A stretch of DNA of 64,000 nt, from NCBI RefSeq assembly GCF_036492835.1, contig NZ_AP025314.1, positions 1,550,001 through 1,614,000 on the forward strand, in the 5' to 3' direction. The position numbers and the translations under genes are program-made. The stretch comes from Fulvitalea axinellae (GTDB lineage: Bacteria > Bacteroidota > Bacteroidia > Cytophagales > Cyclobacteriaceae). Positions 1 to 9,224 of the stretch are shown here, in pieces. The notes below the pieces were generated by a model. The model saw only the letters and a program-made list of their open reading frames with translations. It was not told the DNA's origin and made no database searches. Every line of letters begins with the position of its first letter. Position 1 is the stretch's first letter.

Positions 1-1031
1 ATGTATAGACAAAAAACGGTAGCGAATACAAAGCATATTAGTGTAACGCCACTGATAAGGATACGGTAGAAATAAGCGATTTGCCGGATCTCGTAACCAA
101 TGAAAAATAGATTCTGAATAGTCTCTTTGTTTTTTTGGATAACCAAATGTACGCTCAGAAGGATAAAAGCGCATGAAAGCGCCAAGATTAAAGCGGCTAC
201 GAAAAAGACGAAATAGAATATGGAATTAAAGAAGAAAAGCAATCGGCTTTGTTCCAAAGAGGCTTTGTTGATGGCGTAATTGTGTTCATTGAAAAAACGG
301 GCAACGGATTCGTCGCTTATATTTTTGAATTCGACTAACAGCCTACTGGTTTTACTTTCTTTCCTTTCACCATAATTTTTATTTGCCCAATTAAGGAATG
401 TTTCGGGTACTAGAATTGAGTTGATCTTATCAGAAAAACCTACAATACGGCTTTTGAATCTTTTTGATTTCCCTCTTCCAAAAATACTTACCGTAAATTC
501 AATTTCGGAAACGGTAGTTTTCGAAATTACCGGTAACCCTTGGCTTTCCGCAAAACCGAAATTATAAAGGTTTATATAGTTTTCGGGGATAATAATGGGA
601 ATGAAATCGTTACCTATTTTCCAATTCCATTCGGGGCTTTCTACATCGAGATATTGGTCCGGAATACTTTCGAAAAATAAATCGGTGGTGAAAACCGGTC
701 CGCCAGCCAGCTGTGGAGATGTGGCCTTGATTCGGAATGTTGCGTTATTGAATGCCGAAATAGCTTGTACGAATGACTGCTCTTTTAATTCGCTGAGTTC
801 TTTTTCGTTAAAGTATAGCCTGCTTTTATCGACGGATTTAAAGGCCGAAACCGTTTTGCTTACAACTGCGGTTTTCTGTTTAAAGACATTCGATTCCTGA
901 TTTAACAGAGGTTTCAGATCCAGATATAATTGCGAGAAAAGAAGAATAACGCATAATCCGAAAAAAAGGGAAAGAGCGTAACCGGCAATTTGAATTATGG
1001 AAAGGGTTTTCTTCTGGAGTTTGAAAAGCAT
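1..1031 (-). CDS. FtsX/MacB-type ABC transporter permease (partial, runs off left edge)
   Basis: The minus-strand frame starting with ATG at 1031 stays open for 343 codons to the left edge, so the C-terminus is missing. The start MLFKLQKKTL is followed by a membrane segment (about residues 11-32), then a long periplasmic region of about 230 residues, then two closely spaced membrane segments (about residues 265-295 and 318-340). This is the N-terminal half of the MacB_PCD/FtsX permease layout, in which Bacteroidota proteins are usually close to 800 residues with a second four-helix unit. It is the third gene of a minus-strand cassette, 78 nt after the ATPase gene. By family it should form the membrane channel or mechanotransmitter for that ATPase. 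The substrate is unknown; lipoprotein, lipid or peptide export are all possible. Confidence 0.75.
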   Translation of the reverse strand, partial: MLFKLQKKTLSIIQIAGYALSLFFGLCVILLFSQLYLDLKPLLNQESNVFKQKTAVVSKTVSAFKSVDKSRLYFNEKELSELKEQSFVQAISAFNNATFRIKATSPQLAGGPVFTTDLFFESIPDQYLDVESPEWNWKIGNDFIPIIIPENYINLYNFGFAESQGLPVISKTTVSEIEFTVSIFGRGKSKRFKSRIVGFSDKINSILVPETFLNWANKNYGERKESKTSRLLVEFKNISDESVARFFNEHNYAINKASLEQSRLLFFFNSIFYFVFFVAALILALSCAFILLSVHLVIQKNKETIQNLFFIGYEIRQIAYFYRILISGVTLICFVFATVFCLY

Positions 1032-1109
1032 GGCGTGTGAAAGCTGATGAGAAGAATAAGGCTAAAGTTACTGGATAAAGAGCAGGATCGAATATGGTCG
1101 TTGTTTCGA

Positions 1110-1742
1110 TTATAAATGAAGTGTGTGATCGTATTCGAAAAAATACTCGTCGTGCAAAGAAGTCAGAATCAGTCCGGCGTTTCTTTTTTTTATTTCCAGG
1201 TTAATTATTTCGGTTAATATTCTGATGTTTTCCGGATCGAGATGACTAAAGGGTTCGTCCAAAAGCAAAAAATCGAATGGTTGGCAAAGCGCGCGTATTA
1301 TGGCTACACGTTGTTTTTGGCCAAGTGATAGGGACCCTAGGTTTTGGTCTCGTTTACCGTTAAGTTGTACGGCTTTAATAAGCGAATCGATTTCCTCTGC
1401 CGATTTTTCATTTGTTATTCTATTTTTCAATTCTATATTTTCGAATACGCTTAATTGATCGAAAAGCTTAAGATCTTGAAAAATATAACTGATACGGTTC
1501 TTTCTGAAGTGGAAATTGGTAGAACCAATTACTTCATTTTCAAAAATGATTTTCCCGTTATAGTTTGAGTTGGTTCCGTAAATGAAATTAAGCAAAGATG
1601 ATTTTCCGCGCCCGGAACGGGCTTTTACCAAATATTTTTTTCCGGAATGGAAGACCACGGAGTTTTTAAGAAATATGTCTGAACCCGATACTTCGGATTC
1701 AGACATATATGTAGGTGTGATTTTTTGTAATTCGATCGTCAT
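1110..1742 (-). CDS. ABC transporter ATP-binding protein, LolD/MacB type
   Basis: A 210-residue nucleotide-binding domain. Seen in order: P-loop ARSGRGKS (residues 41-48), Q-loop Q89 in IFQD, signature LSLGQ (138-142), Walker B FLLLDEP (158-164), D-loop SHLD and switch His197. The size and the lack of extra domains fit the LolD/FtsE/MacB ATPase group that works with FtsX-type permeases, which matches the next gene. The first P-loop residue is Ala41 rather than the usual Gly, a mild departure that need not abolish ATP binding. The start lies 8 nt after the upstream lipoprotein stop, so the two are almost certainly co-transcribed. Confidence 0.88.
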   Translation of the reverse strand: MTIELQKITPTYMSESEVSGSDIFLKNSVVFHSGKKYLVKARSGRGKSSLLNFIYGTNSNYNGKIIFENEVIGSTNFHFRKNRISYIFQDLKLFDQLSVFENIELKNRITNEKSAEEIDSLIKAVQLNGKRDQNLGSLSLGQKQRVAIIRALCQPFDFLLLDEPFSHLDPENIRILTEIINLEIKKRNAGLILTSLHDEYFFEYDHTLHL

Positions 1743-1750
1743 GTTATTAA

Positions 1751-3331
1751 TTACATCGATGCGAAAAGAAGATAATTTTCATCCAAAGCCTTAATGATTT
1801 CGCGCAGGCTATTTTCGTCTCCTTTCATATGAAAAACAACCTCACTGGAAGTGACGTTTGAATTGGTGATTTCTATATTTTCCATTAAACCGTTCCAGAT
1901 ATCCATAGCTTTTTGTTCTTTCGAATTAAGGCGTCCCATGGTCTGGGTACGGAAATTCTCAGGATACTCGGCGGTGTTCAAATTCAAATATAAGTAAGTG
2001 TTGTTGTTTTCAATTTTATCGGCGCGTGCGCTGTTTTCGGCTAATGTTCTTTTCAGTTTTTTAGTTCCGGTAAATGCGTCACGGCTGGCTGGATCTGTGG
2101 TTACGAGTAGGGCTTTGTCTCCCAATGCCATATAAACGGGGAATTTGCCGGGAATAGGTAAGCTATAATATCCGTCAGTTTGTTGGAGCATACCGCCAGG
2201 AACTTTCTCGAGCAATTTTTCGATGATTTCCTTTTTCTCGTAATCCATGGCCAGCCCCATATACGGAGTGAAATCCGAGCCGTTTTCTTCCATGCCACTA
2301 AGGCTTAAAACCATGTTTCCCTTAAAGTTCGTGATAATATCTTTTAGCGGTACGCCTGTGGCCACGGAAACCATAGGTTCTACATTCTTTATTTCCGGTT
2401 GCTCCATCATGTTGTCATAATAGGCTTCGGTATTCATCGAGGTTGAAATCAGCCCGTAGGTAGTTTCAGGGAAATAGGCCAAAAGCTTTCTGTCGAATTT
2501 GCCACCTCCGATATTGAATTTTTCAAATCGTTTTTTCGTTTCCGAGGTAAGGTCTACTGATACCTGCGCCCTAATGGCCCCTTTTTCGAAATTAAGGAAA
2601 AACGAAGCGCTATTATCAGCGAAATTATCGCCGAGTTGTTTTCTCAAGTGAGCGAATTCTCTGCCATTAGCTAATAGCCCGCCCGTTAACCATAGACTGA
2701 GATCTTTTTTATTTTCAAAAAACTTCTTGAAACTACTATTAGCCGAAATGTTATCTCCCGGTGAGAGTTTCATAAACTCGTCAGCCTTTTCCAGCAAAGT
2801 GTTTCTGCTTTTGTATGACTGGGCCACAAGGAAAAGAAGTTTATCGCCATCCCAAGTTAGTGTATAGTCCCTTCCGTTGGTTATAATATTATAAGGTCCT
2901 TTTTGCAGGATAGAATCGGAGGTTTTGGTTTCGTTAAGTGCCTCTTCGATAAAAGTTTTGAATTTCCCATCATCAAAAAGTTCGGCGGTAATACCGACAA
3001 ATTGATTCGAAGGTTCGTTAGAAGTCAAATAAATCAAAACCTCTTTGCGTAGGTCGATACCCGTGGTTTTCGGATCCTCCAGAACTTTTTCGACGAGTTT
3101 CGAAGCGCTTTTGCTTTCGTTTTTTATTTCCTTGGAAGCCGCCTGAACCGATTTCAATTCATTGAGTTTGTCCAGTTCGCCTTTTTGGGTCAGGGCGTAG
3201 CCATCGACCACCGCTACGAGTTGCGCTTCTTTTGGTATGGCGTCGAGGGTTTTCGGAGATTCGGAACATGACGATAAAAACGCCACTATCATTCCACAGA
3301 AAACTAAGCTGAGTAAACGTAGATTTTTCAT
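1751..3331 (-). CDS. DUF4836-like lipoprotein
   Basis: A 526-residue lipoprotein when started at the ATG at 3331; the open frame extends six codons further upstream (MLIHIY), but MKNLRLL begins a proper signal peptide. The lipobox LSSC places the lipidated Cys at residue 22, so the protein is predicted to be anchored in a membrane facing the periplasm or outside. The mature start, with 'IPKEAQLVAVVDGYAL', resembles the Bacteroidota DUF4836 family, whose function is not known. It is the first gene of the cassette with the ABC ATPase (8-nt gap) and permease, so it may be a substrate-binding or accessory lipoprotein. The family assignment is from memory of its N-terminal pattern. Confidence 0.6.
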   Translation of the reverse strand: MKNLRLLSLVFCGMIVAFLSSCSESPKTLDAIPKEAQLVAVVDGYALTQKGELDKLNELKSVQAASKEIKNESKSASKLVEKVLEDPKTTGIDLRKEVLIYLTSNEPSNQFVGITAELFDDGKFKTFIEEALNETKTSDSILQKGPYNIITNGRDYTLTWDGDKLLFLVAQSYKSRNTLLEKADEFMKLSPGDNISANSSFKKFFENKKDLSLWLTGGLLANGREFAHLRKQLGDNFADNSASFFLNFEKGAIRAQVSVDLTSETKKRFEKFNIGGGKFDRKLLAYFPETTYGLISTSMNTEAYYDNMMEQPEIKNVEPMVSVATGVPLKDIITNFKGNMVLSLSGMEENGSDFTPYMGLAMDYEKKEIIEKLLEKVPGGMLQQTDGYYSLPIPGKFPVYMALGDKALLVTTDPASRDAFTGTKKLKRTLAENSARADKIENNNTYLYLNLNTAEYPENFRTQTMGRLNSKEQKAMDIWNGLMENIEITNSNVTSSEVVFHMKGDENSLREIIKALDENYLLFASM

Positions 3332-3766
3332 ATAAATATGGATAAGCAATAAAAAATTCTAAAAAACAGTATCCGGTTTATCTCCGGTTATGCGTTGTTT
3401 GCGACGCTATTTTTCGTTTTAAGCGTTAGATTAAAATTGATCCGGTCGTATTAATCTGAGCCTGTTTAAATGGTTTTATTTTTCATCGTTTTAATCGAAG
3501 AATCATAAACTCTTTTCGTGCTTCGCTATTTAGCTTTTATCGCCGAAACGTTCGCTAATTTTAGGATTAAATATAGGTATATTTTTCAAATAAAATATGA
3601 ATGTATTTAGTGTTGGTTGTTTTTCCTGATAAGAAGTCTGGAGCGCTGTCTTTTCGGTAAATCGGGTTGTCTGGCATTAACGGGATATTTTTTCTGGTGT
3701 CTGTAACTAAGGCTTATTGGACAAGGTTGTAAACGGAGAAACCGTCTCGAACCTTGGTCGTAGTAT
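3332..3766. other. Intergenic region between divergent genes (435 nt)
   Basis: AT-rich region separating the minus-strand lipoprotein/ABC cassette from the plus-strand 815-residue gene. It should hold promoters for both directions, but I could not find a full TTTG/TAnnTTTG pair in either. No convincing small gene, RNA or repeat is seen. Confidence 0.5.
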
Positions 3767-6214
3767 ATGTGGTCTTCTCGCCCTTCCACAAAACCTATCC
3801 GTAAGGAAAACCCGACAGGCAAATCCAAAATGCCTCCCGGGACAGGTGTGGCGCAGGCGTTGCTGAACAAAGAACGGTTTGAGAAGCTAAGAAGTGATAG
3901 GGAAGACACTTTGCTTGATGATATCGGAACGTTGTTGGATGATTTTTATAGAGAGACAATCCGGTCTTTTGGGGAGTGTTATGAACGGAATCTAAAAGAC
4001 TGGTCCGGTCTTCAAGAGTCGTTGCATTTATTGGCCCATTACATTTATAGGCTTGAGCGGATGGCTTACGGCTGGATTGCCGAGCATCCGGTGACGACGA
4101 TGAATTTCAGTTTGCTTACGGACATTAAGGCCATTATGGCCTTGATGCAAGATATGTCGTTGGAAAGCGCTCGGGTTTACGGTTTTTTGGCCCAGCACAA
4201 AATGGATCCGAATTACGCTCCCGAGTTTTCGCCTTACGACCCTTTGGCGATAGAAAAACAAGCGGCGTGTAAGCGTGAGAACGAAGAGCTGTGGGAAGGT
4301 GTGCGGGGGAAGAATTGGGTACCTGTGCCTAGGCATTGGTCCGAGGACAACGGACTGAATAACCTGATGCAGAAAAGCCTGTTTCGGCTGATGGAATCCG
4401 AGGCGGGAAGGGAATTGCTGGGCAGGGTAAGGCGGACGTATTTCTCAACGGGAGCTAGTGTTCGGGATCTTCCGAAGGGAACGGCTACGGAAGCTTTGCC
4501 TTTGGATGAAATGTTAAAGATGAAGTTTGAGCCAATGACTCCCTTACCCGAGTCGATATCGATGGCCGAGCTGACCAAGCCTAAAGCAAGTCGGGGTGAA
4601 TTACGGACGTTTAAGGCCTTTTCATGGGATAATATGGGCGCTCCTTTTGTCCGTGTTGACCCAGAAGCGGGGTATAGTGACTTTACGCAGAGGTTTGAGA
4701 AAGGCTTTATGTTTTTGCCTTCGTTTCTTCATATGGCCAATATTCTGGAATCGGTTTTGGCGTCGCAAGGCGCTTTGATGCCGGAGATGTGCTATGAGAA
4801 TAGAATTCGGAAAGAACGGGATTTGCCGTTGAGAGTAACGCACGAGCCGAAAGTGTACACGCCGGACGATACGGAAGAATTGTTGGTGCTGGAGCCGGAA
4901 ATTGGCGGTATGGCGACCTGTTATCCGGCTTCGGATTATGAGACTAGCAAGCCGGAAAAGAAAGAGGCTAGTAGGGCTCCGTTTTTTCCGCAAATGCGGA
5001 GTGTGCCGAAGTTCCATTCCGGTTTGGATCGCCGTAGGGTCCTGGCTGTTGGGAAGTTGATGGAAGGACAGCGGGCTGTTGCTTTGGCTAATATGCCACA
5101 AGTTGGTTCTGCTAGCGGGACCGAATTGTCAAGGCCGAAGACCTTACGAAATGATTTTGAGGGGGAACCGACTTTTGCCCAAGGCGATTTTACATTTGGG
5201 AAATCGTATTGGAGTGATTATCGGCATAATTATAAAATGTGTGATTCCGCAGGGAAAGATTTTTACCTGGAATTTCAACAATACGCTTCGAGCGTGGCGG
5301 TTCCGGAGAAGGAAGCGATGGCAAGCAATCTGCTAAGGGTGATGGGCTCCCGGGTTTTATCGCCGAACACTAGAGCATTGCCGTTGGATTCGCCGGAGAT
5401 TACTTATTTGTGCGACGTGTTTTCTAAAATGGATCCCACAAGCTTCACCGAGTTTAAGACTAGTTTTGAGAAATCGAAAAAGAGCGGGAACTCTTCGGCG
5501 ATTTTAGCGGAAAGAGTACCGGGTAAAATTATAAAGAGACTGCCTGACGAAGGCGCTTCGGTAATCGAGAATCCTCGTTTTGTGGAGGCTATGGGCGAGC
5601 TTTTCCTTTTTGATATGATGTTTGGCAATGACTGCAGGGTGATGCGTGGTGTATCGGGTCACAATTTGGTGTTGGGGGAAGACCAAAGGGTGTACGCCAC
5701 TCATCACGAGATCAATCTGGAAGGCTTGGCCAAGATTGTAGCGCCTTTCGTTTACGGTGGAATGCGGGTAATGTGGAACTGGTGGGAGATGCATCAAAAA
5801 ATGCAGGATCCGATGCGGAATGAAAGGGAACTTAGGATGTTCTTCGAAGATATCGGGACGGGTTTAAGGACTTTGTTGGAAACGGTGTTCGGACAATATA
5901 TCCAAGAAGGCGGGGGCAAGGTGGAGTTCACAAAGAAGCTTTGCGGAGAAGGGGAGTATTCTTATCGAAAACTGGGAGTGGAGAACTCCAGGCATTTTGA
6001 TAAAGGAATGATAGAGGCCTGTTTGAAGATAATGGATTATGAGGAAATGCTGGATGAGGCTTCGGCATTTACCGTTCCGGGCTACGGAATAGAAGTGGGG
6101 GTGATGTTTCGGATGTTTAAAGTTCTTATTGAAGTGGCGAAAGCGCACGAAGGAAAATTGCGTGAAAGACTGTTAAGAGATGAGGAAATGTCCGCCTCTG
6201 ATGAGGGGTTGTAA
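3767..6214 (+). CDS. Effector-like protein: degenerate M91-like peptidase region plus PI3/4-kinase-like region
   Basis: 815 residues with no signal peptide or membrane segment. The start is ATG at 3767; ATG 3830 is an alternative. Residues 1-30 are basic and low in complexity, and 40-200 look helical. Residues 205-360 follow the layout of M91 (NleD-like) zinc peptidases: EAGRELL (212-218), a hydrophobic strand leading to LPSFLHMANILE, where HExxH would sit, then YENRIRKERDLPLR (343-356), which matches the family's ENxIRxExGLPxR segment. The zinc site is lost: H322 remains, but Glu is M323 and the second His is I326. Residues 495-660 resemble PI3/PI4-kinase-like or actin-fragmin-kinase-like folds: KEAMASNLLRVMGSRVLSPNTR (split around 516-536), ELFLFDMMFGNDCR (611-624), SGHNLVL (630-636), HHEIN (646-650). 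The usual ATP-binding Lys (YLEF) and the metal-binding Asp are not obvious. The gene stands alone, with a terminator directly after it. Both domain calls are inference from motif order. Confidence 0.5.
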   Translation: MWSSRPSTKPIRKENPTGKSKMPPGTGVAQALLNKERFEKLRSDREDTLLDDIGTLLDDFYRETIRSFGECYERNLKDWSGLQESLHLLAHYIYRLERMAYGWIAEHPVTTMNFSLLTDIKAIMALMQDMSLESARVYGFLAQHKMDPNYAPEFSPYDPLAIEKQAACKRENEELWEGVRGKNWVPVPRHWSEDNGLNNLMQKSLFRLMESEAGRELLGRVRRTYFSTGASVRDLPKGTATEALPLDEMLKMKFEPMTPLPESISMAELTKPKASRGELRTFKAFSWDNMGAPFVRVDPEAGYSDFTQRFEKGFMFLPSFLHMANILESVLASQGALMPEMCYENRIRKERDLPLRVTHEPKVYTPDDTEELLVLEPEIGGMATCYPASDYETSKPEKKEASRAPFFPQMRSVPKFHSGLDRRRVLAVGKLMEGQRAVALANMPQVGSASGTELSRPKTLRNDFEGEPTFAQGDFTFGKSYWSDYRHNYKMCDSAGKDFYLEFQQYASSVAVPEKEAMASNLLRVMGSRVLSPNTRALPLDSPEITYLCDVFSKMDPTSFTEFKTSFEKSKKSGNSSAILAERVPGKIIKRLPDEGASVIENPRFVEAMGELFLFDMMFGNDCRVMRGVSGHNLVLGEDQRVYATHHEINLEGLAKIVAPFVYGGMRVMWNWWEMHQKMQDPMRNERELRMFFEDIGTGLRTLLETVFGQYIQEGGGKVEFTKKLCGEGEYSYRKLGVENSRHFDKGMIEACLKIMDYEEMLDEASAFTVPGYGIEVGVMFRMFKVLIEVAKAHEGKLRERLLRDEEMSASDEGL

Positions 6215-6218
6215 AAAG

Positions 6219-6245
6219 GGCGCCCGGTACTGGGCGCCTTTTTTC
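6219..6245. terminator. Bidirectional rho-independent terminator
   Basis: A perfect 7-bp stem GGCGCCC/GGGCGCC with loop GGTACT, flanked by AAAAA on the left and TTTTTT on the right, so it can end both the plus-strand effector-like gene (stop 4 nt before) and the minus-strand lipoprotein gene (stop at 6260). Confidence 0.88.
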
Positions 6246-6259
6246 ATGTGAAGGTTTTA

Positions 6260-7282
6260 TTATTTGTACGGATTGTGAATGTACTCAGTGCTGAAATCTC
6301 CCAAATTGGAGAAGTAGTGCTTAACCAGCGCAGCAGGGTCTCTGGCGATGGCGCCGTGAATCGAAAGATCGTCATCGCCGTCATTCCAGCTCCATGGCGG
6401 ATTTGCAGAACCACGTTTGGTAAAGGTATTCGGGAAGTAAGAGGCGTTGATCATGAATTTAGGATCGTTACGATGGTCCCAGAATCCGCCCGGTTCGAAA
6501 ATGTCAACCAGTTTATACTTTACATTATGATCGTAGGCGCTTTCGGGATACTCCGAAACAGTCAAACTCGGGTAGTATTTGATGTAATCCTCACCGCCGG
6601 GCTTTTGGTCGGGATATGTTTTCATTCCGTGGCCTTTGGCTTCCTGAGTGGTGATAATCCGGCTGGCACCGTCATACACTTCGTATCCGGCGGTACCGTC
6701 GATATCCTCATGTCCATCCTTGAGTCTGCTTCCTACGGTTTTGTATGAGTAGAAATCACTGTGGAAGACTGTTACGCAACCTTGGAGCGTACCAAAGGGC
6801 GAAGAGTCTTTTTTGACAATGTGCAATGAGCCTTCCAAGTCATTTTCGTGTTGGTCCAGATTATAAAGGAAGAAAATATCTGTCCAATCACGAGGGTGGA
6901 AGAATGTGTAAAGGATAAAGTAGTGGGTTTCGGTTTCGGTAACGGAATAATACGAAACAGCTCTGCATTGTTCCTTGCTACTGAGGTTATTCCAGTTATT
7001 GGACGAGTTCCAGTCGCCGTCGAAATCCAAGGCGGTTACGTAGTCCGAAAGGCCGTAAACGGCGTATTTTCCGGTGCGGTCCACGTCTTGGATATGGACC
7101 GGAGCGTGGTGATATACAAGTTGTTTGTAATTGCCAGGCGAGGGCGCTTGTAGGCTTTGGGTTTGGCTGGCCATTTTAGCGGACGGTTGCAATTCGCCCT
7201 CAATATCCGCATTGTTTTGGCAGGCGGAAAAAGCGCCTCCCAAAAGTAAGGCGACGGAAGCCGTTAGTAAAGATTTTTTCAT
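6260..7282 (-). CDS. Secreted lipoprotein of unknown function in the SusC/D locus
   Basis: 340 residues with a lipoprotein signal (lipobox FSAC, Cys21). The mature protein is rich in aromatic residues and in His/Asp. It has HPRDW (129-133), HENDLEG (145-151) and a later FWDHRND, an arrangement that could form a metal or catalytic site; I do not recognise the family. It lies 112 nt downstream of the SusD-like gene on the same strand and before a terminator, where a SusC/D operon often carries a surface enzyme or a further glycan/peptide-binding lipoprotein. That role is inferred from position only. Confidence 0.7.
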   Translation of the reverse strand: MKKSLLTASVALLLGGAFSACQNNADIEGELQPSAKMASQTQSLQAPSPGNYKQLVYHHAPVHIQDVDRTGKYAVYGLSDYVTALDFDGDWNSSNNWNNLSSKEQCRAVSYYSVTETETHYFILYTFFHPRDWTDIFFLYNLDQHENDLEGSLHIVKKDSSPFGTLQGCVTVFHSDFYSYKTVGSRLKDGHEDIDGTAGYEVYDGASRIITTQEAKGHGMKTYPDQKPGGEDYIKYYPSLTVSEYPESAYDHNVKYKLVDIFEPGGFWDHRNDPKFMINASYFPNTFTKRGSANPPWSWNDGDDDLSIHGAIARDPAALVKHYFSNLGDFSTEYIHNPYK

Positions 7283-7394
7283 GGGTTTACGGTTTATATT
7301 CCTTTGATGTTAAAAAAACGAAAGGAATGGCTGTTTAGTGGAGAGGGACACCAGAAATGCCGGTGCCCCTGTATATAAGCTGGCAAGTGAAATT

Positions 7395-9224
7395 TTAAGG
7401 CAATGTTTTTGGCAATTCATCGCCGTTTTCCCACCAGAACATCTTGTTCCAATTGTTATCGTACCAAGTTTTGAAATTGGCTTGTCCAGGATACTCCTCG
7501 TCGCTTTTCAACGGTTCCTTGAATATTGGGCAGAGGAGATGGTCGGCGGGCTGTTTGCTCAACAGCCACATTTTGGCCAAGTTCCTGTTGTTGTCGCCGG
7601 TGATCGGAATATCAAACGATTCGGCGCGTGCGGCTTCGTAGGCTTCGGGATTTTTGCCCACTTCGTCGGCCGGGTAGGCGGTTCTGGACGGGTAGTACTG
7701 TCCGCTGCCGCTAGAGAGGTAACGCAAGGTTCCACTAGAGGCGGGCAACGGAGGCAACATCGTACGGCGGTGGTCGATGTAAGGCTCAAAACCGAGCATA
7801 AACGATGCGATCCATTTCTGCTCCGCCACCAACAGGCGATGGTCACGACCGCCGTCCCAGCTTACTTGCTGTTGGGCCAGATACTCGTCTACGTTTGCGT
7901 GGCCTGTTTCCAGGTAAGCGCCATCGTAGCGAGTGTCGCCTTCCCATTGGCTATCGTATTCGTTAAGCGAAGCTTTTACGCCGTTTTCGTAATACATTCT
8001 GGCGTCACCGCTGATAAAACCTCTAAGCGCGGCTTCAGCCATATTGAAGTTCAATTCAGAATATGTAGCCAACGGAAGCGGAGAAGTGGAGGCCTTCGGC
8101 AACGGCGAAAAGTCGTTGTTCATCGGGCGGAAATGCTCGCCTATGTAAGAGGAATAGTCGATGGCGTGCTCCGTATCGTTTATGATATTCCACGAAGCAG
8201 CGTGACTGTTGCCTGTAGTGATTCCGTACATGTGCCCCACGTATTTGTCTGGACCTGGATTGCTAGGCACAATGTACATGTTAGCGTCGGTGTGGAACTT
8301 CTTTACGGGGTGAGCGTACGAGTAAATCCGGGCGTCTTTAAGCGAGAGTAATCTTTCGATAAGAATATTACTCACGGCATGCTCTCTGAATAACCCCGAA
8401 CTTGAAGTGTAGAATGTCGAGAAACGCTGGTTTCCGTCGTAGGTAAGCATGCAGTTGTCATCGTTTGATCCGAAAACGGGATGCGTGCTTGGGTTTGACG
8501 CGATTTCGTTCATTATAGTCTTGGCCGTGGCTTCATCAGCGTCGGCCATATAGAGGGCCATACGGAAGCGAAGACTGTTTGCGAAGCGTTTCCACTTCTG
8601 AATATCGCCGGTGAAAATGAAATCTTTCTGAGCGTCCACATTATCCATATCGGCGGTGATCAGCTCGTTGGCCGAAGCTAGGCGCTCCAAAATAGCCGGA
8701 TAAATATCGCTCTGCTTATCATATCGATTCACTTCGATAATGCTGTCGTCGCGAAGGATGAAGTACGGTATATCGCCATAAAGCGTCGTGAGCGTGTAGG
8801 AAAGGTAGCTTTCCCAAATATAAGCTATAGCCAAATAACGGTTGTCGCCCGAAAGCTCGGCGGCGCGGCGCATGTTTTTCACGTCGGCCAGGGCGTTGTA
8901 AGCTTTGTGCCAGATGTTGCCGTCCAAGTCGTGCCACGAACGGTGGCGGTTTCCTTGGCTAAGGCTTCGGGTTTTTCCGGTGTGCCGGCTTACGGCCGTC
9001 ATCACATTGAGAATGGTGGTGCTCATACCATTCCAAGCGCCACGATCCAAGGCTTTCTCTATCATGTTGCCCATGAACAGCTCAGGAGGAATAACAGTTC
9101 CTTCCGAGAAAGTGGGCTCATTGGGATTTATATTGAATTCCTCATCCCAAGTTCTGCAACTCGATACCGAGAGGCAGGCCAATACGATGCAAAGGAGTTT
9201 GTTTATCTTCATTTTTCCGGACAT
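7395..9224 (-). CDS. SusD/RagB-like nutrient-binding outer membrane lipoprotein
   Basis: 609 residues. Lipobox SVSSC gives Cys23 counted from the first ATG; the mature N-terminus RTWDEEFNINPNEPT is the hallmark start of the SusD-like_2 group, whose members are usually 500-600 residues and mostly alpha-helical (TPR-like). By family it sits on the cell surface as the lid that captures substrate for the SusC channel. The SusC stop and this ATG overlap as TAATG, which suggests translational coupling; an inner ATG at 9212 (MKINKLL) is an alternative start. The substrate cannot be read from sequence; this subgroup often pairs with peptide- or oligosaccharide-import SusC proteins. Confidence 0.88.
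   Translation of the reverse strand: MSGKMKINKLLCIVLACLSVSSCRTWDEEFNINPNEPTFSEGTVIPPELFMGNMIEKALDRGAWNGMSTTILNVMTAVSRHTGKTRSLSQGNRHRSWHDLDGNIWHKAYNALADVKNMRRAAELSGDNRYLAIAYIWESYLSYTLTTLYGDIPYFILRDDSIIEVNRYDKQSDIYPAILERLASANELITADMDNVDAQKDFIFTGDIQKWKRFANSLRFRMALYMADADEATAKTIMNEIASNPSTHPVFGSNDDNCMLTYDGNQRFSTFYTSSSGLFREHAVSNILIERLLSLKDARIYSYAHPVKKFHTDANMYIVPSNPGPDKYVGHMYGITTGNSHAASWNIINDTEHAIDYSSYIGEHFRPMNNDFSPLPKASTSPLPLATYSELNFNMAEAALRGFISGDARMYYENGVKASLNEYDSQWEGDTRYDGAYLETGHANVDEYLAQQQVSWDGGRDHRLLVAEQKWIASFMLGFEPYIDHRRTMLPPLPASSGTLRYLSSGSGQYYPSRTAYPADEVGKNPEAYEAARAESFDIPITGDNNRNLAKMWLLSKQPADHLLCPIFKEPLKSDEEYPGQANFKTWYDNNWNKMFWWENGDELPKTLP

Noticed and set aside
7345..7368. Hairpin after the SusD-like gene as a terminator
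   Set aside because: The stem GGGaCACC/GGTGcCCC has a mismatch, a 9-nt loop and no T tract, so I do not claim it.
7338..8351. Long plus-strand open frame (337 codons) antisense to the SusD-like gene
   Set aside because: It lies wholly opposite a well-supported gene, and its translation has no recognisable domain or sensible composition.
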